Shown here piece by piece: positions 8,981 to 17,375 of a stretch of DNA of 34,465 nucleotides. Location: positions 1 through 34,465 of the forward strand of contig JACPAJ010000060.1 in NCBI GenBank assembly GCA_016180865.1. The letters run 5' to 3'. The stretch's first letter is position 1; each line of letters opens with the position of its first letter. The notes under the pieces were generated by a model. It ran no database searches. It had not been told where the DNA came from and was given only the letters and a program-made list of their open reading frames with translations. The position numbers were made by a program, and so were the translations under genes. Origin of the DNA: Deltaproteobacteria bacterium (GTDB taxonomy: Bacteria > UBA10199 > GCA-002796325 > 1-14-0-20-49-13).

Positions 8981-9586
8981 ATGTCAGAAATCCAAAACAC
9001 AACAAACGCAGCGACAATACCACCAACAGTTCAAGTCAATCCAGAGCCGATTGTTCCTCCACGCAAAAAGGCAAAATATGCTCTGGTAGCAGTCGGCGCA
9101 AATTATGTTGATTATAAACCGATTGTAACGGATGCAATCGTACCGGAAAGCAATTTTGTTTCGGGCGCTTTTACTTCCGGGGATAGGGTTTGCGATGGGA
9201 AAGGATGGAATAATTGCACCGATTCTACATACAGCATTTCGGTCGGAACCGCTGCTTCTTCTTTCGGCGAAAAAAATGTCGTTTCGCTTTACGGCGAAAA
9301 AACGCTCTGGCTGGCTGAGATATTTGGTTTTACAGGCGGCGGAGTATTTGATGCCGAACAGGCCATAGAAGGCGAAAAAAAGAGATGGGCGTGGAGAGGA
9401 GCGGTGAGATTAGGACTGGGCGCTAAGCTGCCTCTGTATAAGGGCAGCGAAAATAATTTTGATTTGGCCCTCACCGGAGGAATGAATTTGCTTGGATTGG
9501 ACGGAACCGACGGAATGATAGATTTCTTCAGCGCATTTGATGCCGGCCTGCGCGTCATCTGGTATTGGCCGCAATTGGAAAATTAA
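8981..9586 (+). CDS. Hypothetical glycine/aromatic-rich protein
   Basis: A 201-residue protein. The start at 8981 is chosen for the strong AAGGAGG at 8968-8974; a longer reading from 8924 would begin inside the -35 element. The N-terminus is Pro/Thr-rich and low complexity, followed by strand-like segments (YALVAVGANYVDYKP, LYGEKTLWLAEIFGFTGGGVF, AVRLGLGAKLPLY) resembling an OM-barrel fragment. It has no signal peptide. One Cys pair (CDGKGWNNC) might form a disulfide. I recognise no family. Confidence 0.7.
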   Translation: MSEIQNTTNAATIPPTVQVNPEPIVPPRKKAKYALVAVGANYVDYKPIVTDAIVPESNFVSGAFTSGDRVCDGKGWNNCTDSTYSISVGTAASSFGEKNVVSLYGEKTLWLAEIFGFTGGGVFDAEQAIEGEKKRWAWRGAVRLGLGAKLPLYKGSENNFDLALTGGMNLLGLDGTDGMIDFFSAFDAGLRVIWYWPQLEN

Positions 9587-9602
9587 AAACATTGACAATA
9601 AA
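9582..9602 (+). repeat. 21-bp direct repeat, left copy
   Basis: A 21-bp block containing AAAAACATTGACAATAAA is repeated exactly at 10280-10300. The two copies bracket the HEPN/MNT gene pair with a period of 698 bp, as if the module were inserted with duplication of the target. Confidence 0.85.
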
Positions 9603-9604
9603 TC

Positions 9605-9901
9605 TTACGGATAGACCTTGCACATGTTTTTAGAAATATTTTTTATCATCTGTGGCGAACACCTGTGGTAATCTAAAACATCCACCTTGAACGGCAGGTT
9701 GCTTTCTTCAAATTTTTCCTTAATTTGGGAAAGCGATGTTAAATCTATCGGCGCAGTTCCCTTGATTAAAATATCAAGATCTGAAGAGGCGCGGGCAGAA
9801 CCGCTAATACGCGAACCGGCAAAGTAAATTTCTATTTTAACGGGGATAAATTCCAGAATCGCATCAATGATAAAATTCGTTTCACTTCTCGTGGGCTTCA
9901 T
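9605..9901 (-). CDS. MNT-type minimal nucleotidyltransferase
   Basis: A 98-residue protein with the pol-beta-superfamily signature: GS at 29-30, then SSDLD with metal-binding aspartates at about 41 and 43, and a third acidic strand (FKVDVLD). This is the size and layout of HEPN-associated MNT proteins; in studied pairs the MNT partner nucleotidylates and silences the HEPN partner, acting as antitoxin. It lies just downstream of the HEPN gene. The undamaged HEPN frame would have ended at 9882, overlapping this start. It appears intact while its partner is damaged. Confidence 0.85.
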   Translation of the reverse strand: MKPTRSETNFIIDAILEFIPVKIEIYFAGSRISGSARASSDLDILIKGTAPIDLTSLSQIKEKFEESNLPFKVDVLDYHRCSPQMIKNISKNMCKVYP

Positions 9902-9925
9902 TTTTCTTCAGCTCTTTCAACTTTT

Positions 9926-10228
9926 TTAAAAGTTCCTCGGCATACGGTTTCTAGCCTCCAGAAAGGCAAACCAATTTTTTATGTCTTCTATCAAACCCTC
10001 TTCAAGCGCATCGCGAAAGATTGGCCTTGGCGAAGAGCTGACCTCTGCCCTTCCCATTGCAAGAAGGGCCTTTCTAATCATCTTCCAAGCTAATTCAAAC
10101 GTATATTCAAAACGCTGGATGGCTCCATCGCGTTCGAGTTCGTTAAGGCGGCTCTTTTTTATGGCAGTTTTTAGCGTCTTCAATGCGTTTTCATAACCAG
10201 TGAAATCAAGTTCTTTCATATTTACCAT
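9926..10228 (-). CDS. HEPN-like nucleotidyltransferase partner, C-terminally broken
   Basis: Resembles the HI0074-type substrate-binding/HEPN family (RFEYTFELAWKMIRKAL, SPRPIFRDALEEGLI, FLEARN). Relatives continue about 40 residues past RN with an S-H pair completing the HEPN R-x4-6-H motif. Here the frame ends after ARNRMPRNF. A shifted frame immediately afterwards reads YAEELLKKLKELKKNEAHEK to a stop at 9882, which matches the expected helical tail. A small deletion or frameshift has therefore removed the motif histidine and uncoupled the tail. The gene is probably non-functional. Start at 10228 or at Met4 (10219). Confidence 0.75.
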   Translation of the reverse strand: MVNMKELDFTGYENALKTLKTAIKKSRLNELERDGAIQRFEYTFELAWKMIRKALLAMGRAEVSSSPRPIFRDALEEGLIEDIKNWFAFLEARNRMPRNF

Positions 10229-10279
10229 GCAACGGTTTCTATAAGATTACAAAACTATAATCAAGTAAGTTTTTAAAAC

Positions 10280-10300
10280 ATTAAAAACATTGACAATAAA
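10280..10300 (+). repeat. 21-bp direct repeat, right copy, with folD -35-like box
   Basis: Exact second copy of 9582-9602. It contains TTGACA about 40 bp before the folD start, so the duplicated block may be the original folD promoter region. No good -10 follows (best candidate TAGCCT). Confidence 0.8.
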
Positions 10301-10329
10301 ATTCCGTCCTACTAGCCTTAAGCGCCATA

Positions 10330-11172
10330 ATGTCCAATATTATCGACGGCAAAGAGATTGCGCGTAAAATCAGGGCCGAAATAAAAAGCAAAATCGCTTC
10401 AAAGAAGAATGCCCCAGGCCTTGCCGTGGTGATTGTGGGCAATGATCCGGCATCTTTAATTTACGTAAAAAATAAAAAGGCGGCCTGCGAAGAAGTTGGA
10501 ATCAAAAGCTTTGAATATAATCTTCCGGAAAACACAAAAGAAGATGAGCTTCTTTCCATTATCGGCAAACTAAATTCAGATAAAAATATTCACGGAATTC
10601 TGGTTCAGCTTCCGCTCCCGAAACATATGGATTCCCAAAAAATCATTTCCGCCATCGGCCCGGAAAAGGATGTCGACGGATTCAATCCCGTTAATGCGGG
10701 CCGCCTTTTTTCCGGACAACCGGGACTCAGGCCATGCACGCCTCTGGGAATAATGGAGCTGATAAATTCAACCGGCGTAACGCTAACAGGCGCAAATGCC
10801 GTTGTTATCGGCAGAAGCAATACTGTAGGCAAACCGATTGCCGTAATGCTTCTGGAAAAACATGCAACTGTGACTATCTGCCATTCGAAAACTTTGGATA
10901 TTGCAAACATCGTTCGCAGAGCGGACATCGTTGTTGCAGCCTTGGGCAAACCTGAATTTATTAAAGGAGACTGGATAAAAAAGGGAGCTGTGGTTATAGA
11001 TGTCGGCATAAACAGGCTTGACTCAAAAAAAATCGCCGGCGATGTCGATTTTGCAGCGGCGTCGAAAAATGCGGCGTGGATAACGCCGGTTCCTGGGGGC
11101 GTTGGTCCCATGACAATTGCAATGCTGTTAAAAAACACACTAAAATCATATGAAACATACACCGTTATATAA
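10330..11172 (+). CDS. folD: FolD methylene-THF dehydrogenase/cyclohydrolase
   Basis: Bifunctional interconversion of 5,10-methylene-THF, methenyl-THF and 10-formyl-THF. The 280-residue protein has normal length. Motifs: YVKNKKAACEEVGI with the catalytic lysine, GILVQLPLP, KDVDGFNP, the nucleotide-binding GRSNTVGKP and the C-terminal PVPGGVGPMT. First gene of a tight operon; the gcvT start lies 23 bp inside its 3' end. This couples methylene-THF made by glycine cleavage to the folate pool. Ribosome binding site is weak. Confidence 0.97.
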   Translation: MSNIIDGKEIARKIRAEIKSKIASKKNAPGLAVVIVGNDPASLIYVKNKKAACEEVGIKSFEYNLPENTKEDELLSIIGKLNSDKNIHGILVQLPLPKHMDSQKIISAIGPEKDVDGFNPVNAGRLFSGQPGLRPCTPLGIMELINSTGVTLTGANAVVIGRSNTVGKPIAVMLLEKHATVTICHSKTLDIANIVRRADIVVAALGKPEFIKGDWIKKGAVVIDVGINRLDSKKIAGDVDFAAASKNAAWITPVPGGVGPMTIAMLLKNTLKSYETYTVI

Positions 11173-12259
11173 TGAACACCTAAAACTTAAAGCTAGAATG
11201 GTTGAATTCGGCGGCTGGGAAATGCCCGTTATTTACGCGGGCGTAATCGCCGAACACCTTGCTGTAAGAGAGGCCGCCGGCATTTTTGACGTCAGCCATA
11301 TGGGCGAATTTGAATTTAAGGGGCCCGACGCTCTTTCTTTCATTCAATATCTCACAACAAACGACATTTCAAAGATTGCCGACGGACAGGCAGTTTATTC
11401 TCTTCTGTGCAGCGAGCAGGGAACGATTGTCGACGATATAATCGTTTGCCGCTTCAATCCGGAGCATATTTTAATTGTCGTCAACGCATCGAATATCGAT
11501 AAAGACTGGGACTGGGTGACATCACATAAAAAAGGAAATGTCGCGATAACCAACAGAAGCGACGATTTCGGACTAATCGCTCTTCAGGGGCCGAAAGCTG
11601 CGCAAATCCTTCAAAAGTGCGCCGGCGCCGCGGATATTCCGGCGGTCAAGCCTTTTTATCTGGCTAAATCGGCTGTTTGCGGAATCGAAGGCTGCATCCT
11701 GGCCCGCACAGGTTACACCGGAGAAGATGGTTTTGAAATTTTCTGCCCGTCGAAAGACACGCCTAAAATCTGGCAGGCGTTAATCGAAAACGGCGCGCCT
11801 TTAGGATTAAAACCTGCAGGGCTCGGAGCAAGAGACACTCTTCGTTTGGAAATGAAATACAGCCTTTACGGACATGAAATAAATGACAAGACAAATCCGC
11901 TGGAAGCGAGCCTCGGATGGGTTGTTAAACTTAATAAGGAGACCGATTTCATCGGAAAATCCGCGATTGAAAAAGTAAAGGCCGAAGGCATTAAAAGAAA
12001 ATGCGTTGGCTTTCAGATGATTGATCCTGGAATTCCAAGAGAGGGTTATGGGATTTTCCCAACGCACCAACGTACTAACGAACCATCTGGCCAGATAGGT
12101 TTCGTCTGCAGCGGCACAATGTCCCCTTCACTTCAAAAAGCCATCGGCACAGGCTATGTTCCAACCGAAGATTCCAAAACCGGTTCGAAAATTTATATTG
12201 ACATAAGAGGAAACAAACGGCTAGCAGAGGTGGTGGAAACGCCCTTTTTAAAAAAATAA
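11150..12259 (+). CDS. gcvT: Glycine cleavage T protein
   Basis: Aminomethyltransferase transferring the methylene from GcvH-lipoyl to THF, releasing ammonia. Typical motifs: MVEFGGWEMPV, FDVSHMGE, ARTGYTGEDGFEIF, GLGARDTLRLE, and SGTMSPSL near the C-terminus. 369 residues. An extra hydrophilic segment (about residues 304-313, THQRTNEPS) sits between GYGIF and IGFVCSG, where relatives have a short turn. It is encoded by an ACGCACCAACG repeat also found in rlmN. The insertion is on a C-terminal-domain loop, so activity is plausible. Confidence 0.96.
   Translation: MKHTPLYNEHLKLKARMVEFGGWEMPVIYAGVIAEHLAVREAAGIFDVSHMGEFEFKGPDALSFIQYLTTNDISKIADGQAVYSLLCSEQGTIVDDIIVCRFNPEHILIVVNASNIDKDWDWVTSHKKGNVAITNRSDDFGLIALQGPKAAQILQKCAGAADIPAVKPFYLAKSAVCGIEGCILARTGYTGEDGFEIFCPSKDTPKIWQALIENGAPLGLKPAGLGARDTLRLEMKYSLYGHEINDKTNPLEASLGWVVKLNKETDFIGKSAIEKVKAEGIKRKCVGFQMIDPGIPREGYGIFPTHQRTNEPSGQIGFVCSGTMSPSLQKAIGTGYVPTEDSKTGSKIYIDIRGNKRLAEVVETPFLKK
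12060..12085. repeat. In-frame CAACGCAC-type repeat in gcvT
   Basis: Degenerate 8-bp periodic repeat (CAACGCAC/CAACGTAC/TAACGAAC) within coding sequence, encoding THQRTNEP. The same periodic repeat lies in rlmN at 28064-28085. Confidence 0.6.
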
Positions 12260-12271
12260 CCGGAGGCAACT

Positions 12272-12661
12272 ATGGAATTCCCAGACGACATAAAGTACAC
12301 AAAAGAGCACGAATGGGTGAGAGTTGAGGGAAAGACCGCTATAGTCGGCATTACCGACTATGCGCAGGACCAGCTCGGAGATATTGTTTATGTTGAATTG
12401 CCGGATGTTGGCGAAATCCTTTCAAAAGGAGACGCGTTCGGCGTTGTCGAAAGCGTAAAATCCGTCAGCGACGTCAACAGCCCTGTTTCCGGAAAAGTCA
12501 CAGAAACCAATGACCCGCTCAAAGAAAATCCGGAAACCGTGAATGAAGATCCTTACAATGAAGGCTGGATTGTAAAGCTGGAGATGAGCGATAAAGCGGA
12601 TATTGATGATCTTATGAGCGCAAAAGAATACGAAGCATACGTGACCGAAGAGAAAGCCTGA
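12272..12661 (+). CDS. gcvH: Glycine cleavage H protein
   Basis: 129-residue lipoyl carrier shuttling the aminomethyl group among P, T and L proteins. The lipoylation site lies in ESVKSVSD (K63 by count), with preceding ITDYAQDQLGDIVYVELP and following SGKVTETN. Good ribosome site CCGGAGG before ATG. Thirteen bases follow gcvT and three precede gcvPA, so it is firmly within the operon. The dihydrolipoamide dehydrogenase (L protein) is not in the window. Confidence 0.98.
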   Translation: MEFPDDIKYTKEHEWVRVEGKTAIVGITDYAQDQLGDIVYVELPDVGEILSKGDAFGVVESVKSVSDVNSPVSGKVTETNDPLKENPETVNEDPYNEGWIVKLEMSDKADIDDLMSAKEYEAYVTEEKA

Positions 12662-12664
12662 TCG

Positions 12665-13996
12665 ATGCGATATCTTCCCCATACAGATTCCGAAATCAGA
12701 GAAATGCTTGCGACGGCCGGAGCAAAAAGCATCGGCGATCTGTTTAGATCGATCCCCAAATCATGCCGTTTTGAAGGAAGCCTGAATCTCCCGAAAGCGC
12801 TGTCCGAACAGGAGCTTTTGGATCACTTGAAAAACTTAAGTTCAAAAAATAAAACCGGCTCAATTTCATTTTTAGGAGCCGGAGCTTACAGGCATTTTGT
12901 GCCGTCAGCAGTTGCAAACCTTGTGGCGCGCAGCGAATTTATCACGCCGTACACCCCCTACCAGCCGGAAATCAGCCAGGGGACTCTTCAGACTGTCTTT
13001 GAATATCAGACAATGATCTGCGCTTTGTTCGGGATGGATATCGCAAACGCATCGCACTATGACGGAGCAACGGCAACGGCGGAAGCGGCCCTTCTTGCGG
13101 CAAAGCAGACCCGCAGAAATAAAATTGCCGTCTCGGACGCCGTTCACCCTGAGTATCGTGAAACGATCGAAACAATTTTGAACCCTTCGGGAATTAAATT
13201 GGCGCCGGTTGCCCACGATGCAGACGGCTGCATAAGCAAACAATCGTTAAAAGACATCTGCGATTCCGAATGCGCCGGCCTTGTAGCCGGTTATCCTAAT
13301 TTCTTCGGCGTTGTAGATGATCTATCTTATCTTGCAGATGCAATTCATAAGGCAGGCGGCCTGATGATTACAACAACGCCGGAACCCTTAAGTCTCGGCC
13401 TTATCGAAGCTCCGGGAGCTTTTGGCGCGGATATCGCGTGCGCAGAGGGGCAGTCTTTCGGATGCGGCTTGAATTTTGGCGGCCCATACCTTGGAATATT
13501 TACCGTTAAGGAAAAATACCTGCGGATGATGCCGGGAAGAGTCGTCGGAGAGACAACAGACGCCGACGGCAAAAGAGGCTATGTTCTGACATTTGCCACG
13601 CGCGAACAGCACATAAGGCGCGAAAAGGCCACATCGAATATCTGCTCAAATGAAGCCCTTTGCGCAGCTTCGGCGGCAATATATCTCGCCCTTCTTGGAA
13701 AGGCGGGGCTAACCAAACTGGCGGAATTGAATTACGCAAAAGCGGAATATCTGAAAAATAAAATTAAGGGTTCCAGCTTAAAAATTAAATTCAGCGGGCC
13801 GACGTTCAATGAATTTATAATCGATGCCGGAAAACCTGCTGATGACGTTTTAACCGGTCTTCAAAAACAGAACATTTACGGCGGTGTCGCGCTTGGCAGA
13901 TGGTATCCGCAGTATAAAAATTGCATTTTGGCCTGTGTAACCGAGCTGAACAGCCGTGAAGAGATCGATAAATTTGCAAACGCATTATGTTTATAG
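12665..13996 (+). CDS. gcvPA: Glycine decarboxylase subunit 1 (P protein alpha)
   Basis: N-terminal half of the split P protein, fold-type-I PLP superfamily without the PLP lysine. Motifs: YLPHTDSEIREML at the N-terminus, FLGAGAYRHFVPS, TPYQPEISQGTLQ, and GFGC-like and RREKATSNICSNEALCA in the C-terminal half. 443 residues, normal. Overlaps gcvPB by 10 bp, consistent with equimolar alpha2beta2 assembly. Confidence 0.97.
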   Translation: MRYLPHTDSEIREMLATAGAKSIGDLFRSIPKSCRFEGSLNLPKALSEQELLDHLKNLSSKNKTGSISFLGAGAYRHFVPSAVANLVARSEFITPYTPYQPEISQGTLQTVFEYQTMICALFGMDIANASHYDGATATAEAALLAAKQTRRNKIAVSDAVHPEYRETIETILNPSGIKLAPVAHDADGCISKQSLKDICDSECAGLVAGYPNFFGVVDDLSYLADAIHKAGGLMITTTPEPLSLGLIEAPGAFGADIACAEGQSFGCGLNFGGPYLGIFTVKEKYLRMMPGRVVGETTDADGKRGYVLTFATREQHIRREKATSNICSNEALCAASAAIYLALLGKAGLTKLAELNYAKAEYLKNKIKGSSLKIKFSGPTFNEFIIDAGKPADDVLTGLQKQNIYGGVALGRWYPQYKNCILACVTELNSREEIDKFANALCL

Positions 13997-15483
13997 AAGA
14001 AGGAACATTATTTGAACAGAGTTCGCCGGGCAGAACCGGCTATTCGCTGCCTGCATGCGATGTGCCAAAACCTGATCCCCTGCCCGCAAATATCTGCCGC
14101 AAAGTGAAAGCAGAGCTTCCGGAACTTTCGGAAGCTGACGTGGTCAGGCATTTTGTCCGCCTATCTACATATAATTACAATAAAGATGCGGGATTTTATC
14201 CTTTAGGCTCCTGCACAATGAAATATAATCCGAAATCGGCCGATGCGGCTGCTGTAATGGAAGGATTTGCCAAAAGCCACCCTTATCAGCCCGGAGAGAC
14301 CGTGTCGGGAAACTTCCAGCTAATGAAAGAACTTGAAAATTATCTTTCGGAAATTAGCGGTCTGGACGCAGTTACGCTGCAGCCAGCCGCCGGAGCGCAT
14401 GGCGAGCTGACAGGCATGCTTGTGGTAAGGGCATACCATCTGGACAAACATAAAAACCCTCGCAAAAAAGTCATAATCCCCGACAGCGCCCACGGCACAA
14501 ATCCCGCGAGCGTTGCGATATGCGGCTATGAAGCCGTTGAAGTTAAATCAAACAGCGATGGAATTTTAACGCCGGAAGCCGTTAAAGCGATAATGGATGA
14601 AGATGTGGCCGCCATAATGATCACAAATCCCAATACGCTCGGAATTTTTGAGCCTAATATTAAGGAGATTGCGGATATCGTGCATTCGAAAGGCGGCCTT
14701 GTGTATATGGACGGCGCAAACTTAAACGCTCTTATGGGAATCGCCAGGCCCGGAGATTTCGGCGTCGATGTGATGCACTTTAATCTGCATAAAACATTTG
14801 CAACTCCGCACGGCGGCGGCGGTCCCGGAAGCGGGCCCGTCGGTGTTAAAAAAATACTTACTGAATATCTGCCGAATTCTATCTGTCATCCCCGTCCGCC
14901 TAAGGCGGAGGGATCTCATTTATGGACTCTGGATTCCTCCGCCGTGGCGGACGGGAATGACGCACTTAGCAAATCTATCGGCCGTGTCAAAGCTTTCTAC
15001 GGAAATTTCAGCGTTCTTGTTAGAGCTTATGCTTATATCCGCGAAATGGGCGGAGATGGGCTGAAAAAAGCGTCCGAACTTGCGGTTTTAAACGCCGCTT
15101 ATATCAAATCAAAGCTTATCAAATGCTACAATCTCCCCTATTCAACCGATGCTCTGCACGAATGCGTGTTTTCAGATAAAGTTCAGAATGAATTTGGAAT
15201 TAAAACGCTCGATATCGCAAAAAGGCTGATGGATTATGGAATGCATCCGCCGACTATATATTTTCCCTTGATTGTGCACGGCGCCATTATGATTGAGCCG
15301 ACTGAAACAGAAAATAAAGCGGCATGCGACCAGTTCTGCGAAGCTATGATTAAAATTGCCGAAGAATGCAGAACAAATCCCGAGATTGTCAAAAAAGCGC
15401 CGACAAAAACATTCCGGCGCCGCCTTGACGAAGTAAAGGCTGTAAAAGATCCGCGCCTAAAAATCGCCCGTGCATGCGGCTAA
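13987..15483 (+). CDS. gcvPB: Glycine decarboxylase subunit 2 (P protein beta)
   Basis: Catalytic half of the split P protein, binding PLP through the lysine in NLHKTFATPHGGGGPG (K269 by count). It decarboxylates glycine and loads the aminomethyl group on GcvH. Other motifs: YPLGSCTMKYNPK, QPAAGAHGE, DSAHGTNPAS. 498 residues. Residues about 300-325 (starting CHPRPPKAEG, ending VADGND) are encoded exactly by a 78-bp palindromic element at a variable loop between EYLPNSI and SIGRVKAFYGN. The stop codon overlaps that of the convergent tonB-like gene. Confidence 0.96.
   Translation: MFIEEGTLFEQSSPGRTGYSLPACDVPKPDPLPANICRKVKAELPELSEADVVRHFVRLSTYNYNKDAGFYPLGSCTMKYNPKSADAAAVMEGFAKSHPYQPGETVSGNFQLMKELENYLSEISGLDAVTLQPAAGAHGELTGMLVVRAYHLDKHKNPRKKVIIPDSAHGTNPASVAICGYEAVEVKSNSDGILTPEAVKAIMDEDVAAIMITNPNTLGIFEPNIKEIADIVHSKGGLVYMDGANLNALMGIARPGDFGVDVMHFNLHKTFATPHGGGGPGSGPVGVKKILTEYLPNSICHPRPPKAEGSHLWTLDSSAVADGNDALSKSIGRVKAFYGNFSVLVRAYAYIREMGGDGLKKASELAVLNAAYIKSKLIKCYNLPYSTDALHECVFSDKVQNEFGIKTLDIAKRLMDYGMHPPTIYFPLIVHGAIMIEPTETENKAACDQFCEAMIKIAEECRTNPEIVKKAPTKTFRRRLDEVKAVKDPRLKIARACG
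14884..14961. repeat. 78-bp palindromic element in gcvPB
   Basis: Ends TGTCATCCCCGTCCGCC ... GGCGGACGGGAATGAC are inverted repeats of about 27 bp, with nested CCGCC/GGCGG stems. Its length, 26 codons, keeps the frame. Termini match the element in hutI at 30692-30781. Confidence 0.85.
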
Positions 15484-16256
15484 AGATAAAGCACGAATGT
15501 CCAACTCATCCGAAGCAACCCGTCATCTTCCAGAAATTTTTCCGGCGGAGACGAAAAGGGGCTTGAAGCTCTTACGGTTCTCACTGCTTCATCGTCATAA
15601 GAAGCAATCCCCGAGCTCTTCAGCACAAAAAGTTCCGAAAGGTTTCCCTCTTTTTCTACGCTGACGGCAACAACCACCGAAACGGTTCCGCGCGAAATAG
15701 ACATTGTGGACGCGCCGCGCCTCAGCGCAGGCACAGGATTCCATGTCATTTTGAACGCTCTTTTCAGGCGCACGAAATATTCCACTTCGGGATACCTGAG
15801 AACATTAATATAAGTATGCGCGCCGGCCTTATAATCCGGATAAAAATCTTCTAACCTTTCATTGTCAGCCGCCTCTCCGCTTGTAACGGCGTTATTGGCC
15901 TCATCGGCGACGGGGCTCTTCATCGCAAAGAGATCCCGGTCCACTTTATAAAGGTCTGAAGCTGCCCTGCTTTTTGATTTTTCGGCAGCTGCCTCTTTTT
16001 TGCTTGATGCAACCGTCTCATTTGCAGCCTTCTGGTTATACATTCCAAGATGTTTTGCCGTAGCGGGCTTTTCCTGAATTGCGGGCTCCGGAATATCGGC
16101 AAGCTGCCAGCCGCCATCGGGTTTGTTTAAAAAAACTTCGATTGCTCCCGTATCCTCCGAAAACAGCGCATCCGGAAGATAGAACAATGTAAAGGCAAAG
16201 AACAGATGCAGAATAAGAGACAAAACAACCGCTATGATCAGATTTTTCTTATTCAT
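15480..16256 (-). CDS. TonB-family periplasmic energy transducer
   Basis: 258 residues: short cytoplasmic start MNKKN, one transmembrane helix (about 6-29), a long Ala/Lys/Glu-rich periplasmic linker, and a C-terminal TonB-like domain (about 180-258: VSVVVAVSVEKEGNLSELFV, SSGIASYDDEAVRTV). TonB/TolA-type proteins link inner-membrane proton motive force to the outer membrane. The proline-rich linker of classical TonB is not prominent. No ExbB/ExbD genes are nearby. Overlaps recO by 4 bp as the last gene of the operon. Confidence 0.8.
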   Translation of the reverse strand: MNKKNLIIAVVLSLILHLFFAFTLFYLPDALFSEDTGAIEVFLNKPDGGWQLADIPEPAIQEKPATAKHLGMYNQKAANETVASSKKEAAAEKSKSRAASDLYKVDRDLFAMKSPVADEANNAVTSGEAADNERLEDFYPDYKAGAHTYINVLRYPEVEYFVRLKRAFKMTWNPVPALRRGASTMSISRGTVSVVVAVSVEKEGNLSELFVLKSSGIASYDDEAVRTVRASSPFSSPPEKFLEDDGLLRMSWTFVLYL

Positions 16257-16966
16257 AATCTTGCCGCAACTGCGAACGATTTTACCTCATTGCCGATGGC
16301 ATGTTCAATTAAAAATTTAAACACCTCGTCAGCTTCCGCCGAATTGTTGTTAGGCATCTTGTCGAATTTAAATATTTTAAGGTACTTAAGGCTGTTTTCC
16401 TGAATAATTTTATCTCCCGGGAAAGACCTGCAATTACCGCATACAATTCCGCCCTGCGACGCGGAAATGCGCCAAACCGCGCTTGCCGAACGGCCGCAGG
16501 CTGCGCATTTATCAAAGACCGGCTCAAGGCCCGAAAGCTTGAGCCACTTATAAAGATAGGCATGCCTGTGAATAAGGCTCGGTTCGTTCTCGGCCAGAAA
16601 AATTATCCACCGCTGCAACAGTTTAAAACGCGGCAGCGAAATAAAAGCGGGCGGCAGCATTTTTTCCGCAATCTCCAAAGCGATGTAAAGCGATGCTAAT
16701 TTTTCAAGGGAAGCCGCCACCTTCCATGCCGGCGTCTCCACGGCGAATTCCTCCAGACGGACCAATTCAACTCCATGCTTTTCTGCAAACCTCAGCCGGC
16801 CGATGCTTCCCGGTTCAAGGCCTCCGCCAAACCTTTTGTTCGACCTTTTTGCATTTTTTGCAACGCCTTTCGCCTTTCCGAAATTATCGGCGAAAAAACT
16901 TACGAGCCTGTCGGCCTCGCCATAATCCGACGTCCGGAGAATCACTGCTTTTGATTGATGTTCCAT
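16253..16966 (-). CDS. recO: DNA repair protein RecO
   Basis: 237 residues, the typical size. The N-terminal OB fold begins KAVILRTSDYGEADRLVSFF; the helical C-terminal domain carries a zinc site, CAAC near 153-156 and CGNC near 177-180. RecO loads RecA on SSB-coated gaps with RecR and RecF. It sits 7 bp after the HTH/TM gene and overlaps the TonB-like gene by ATGA. Confidence 0.93.
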   Translation of the reverse strand: MEHQSKAVILRTSDYGEADRLVSFFADNFGKAKGVAKNAKRSNKRFGGGLEPGSIGRLRFAEKHGVELVRLEEFAVETPAWKVAASLEKLASLYIALEIAEKMLPPAFISLPRFKLLQRWIIFLAENEPSLIHRHAYLYKWLKLSGLEPVFDKCAACGRSASAVWRISASQGGIVCGNCRSFPGDKIIQENSLKYLKIFKFDKMPNNNSAEADEVFKFLIEHAIGNEVKSFAVAARL

Positions 16967-16973
16967 CTAAAAC

Positions 16974-17375
16974 TTACCTTGAAGAAAAAAACGCGGCCAG
17001 AATAACGACCGCAACCGCTATAAGGCAAAAAATCATCCACCCTTTTATGCGAAAATTCGTTTTATTCGGCTTCTTTTGTTTTGAAACGGCAATTTCCCTG
17101 TAAGGCGTCCGAAAAGACTTTGCGGGTTTTGCCGCTTCTTCAGCTAAAATCTCTTCATATCTCAAAACAACCTCATCCTGATTCAATCCGATGGCTTTTG
17201 CATACGATTTTACAAACCCTTTCGCAAAAATTTTGGATGGCAAAGTATCGAACTTGTCTGATTCGATCGCATTTAAATGATGCGGCGGAATTTTTGTCAG
17301 ATTGGCTATCTGTTCCAGAGATATGCCTCGCAGCTCTCTCTCACGCTTTAAATATTGTCCGACGCTTAGAGTCAT
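16974..17375 (-). CDS. RodZ-like HTH protein with C-terminal membrane anchor
   Basis: 133 residues. The N-terminal HTH_25-type domain (about 3-75: GQYLKRERELRGISLEQIA, IESDKFDTLPSKIFAKGFVK) is followed by a basic linker and one transmembrane helix (about 112-131), ending FFSSR. This matches RodZ, which links MreB to the elongasome, but lacks its periplasmic domain. It could be a truncated RodZ or a related membrane-tethered regulator. Start overlaps the pfkB stop (ATGA). Confidence 0.85.
   Translation of the reverse strand: MTLSVGQYLKRERELRGISLEQIANLTKIPPHHLNAIESDKFDTLPSKIFAKGFVKSYAKAIGLNQDEVVLRYEEILAEEAAKPAKSFRTPYREIAVSKQKKPNKTNFRIKGWMIFCLIAVAVVILAAFFSSR

Noticed and set aside
10229-10329. 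Glycine or THF riboswitch before folD-gcv
   Set aside because: The leader is short and AT-rich; I see no tandem aptamer-like stems, and gcvT itself overlaps folD.
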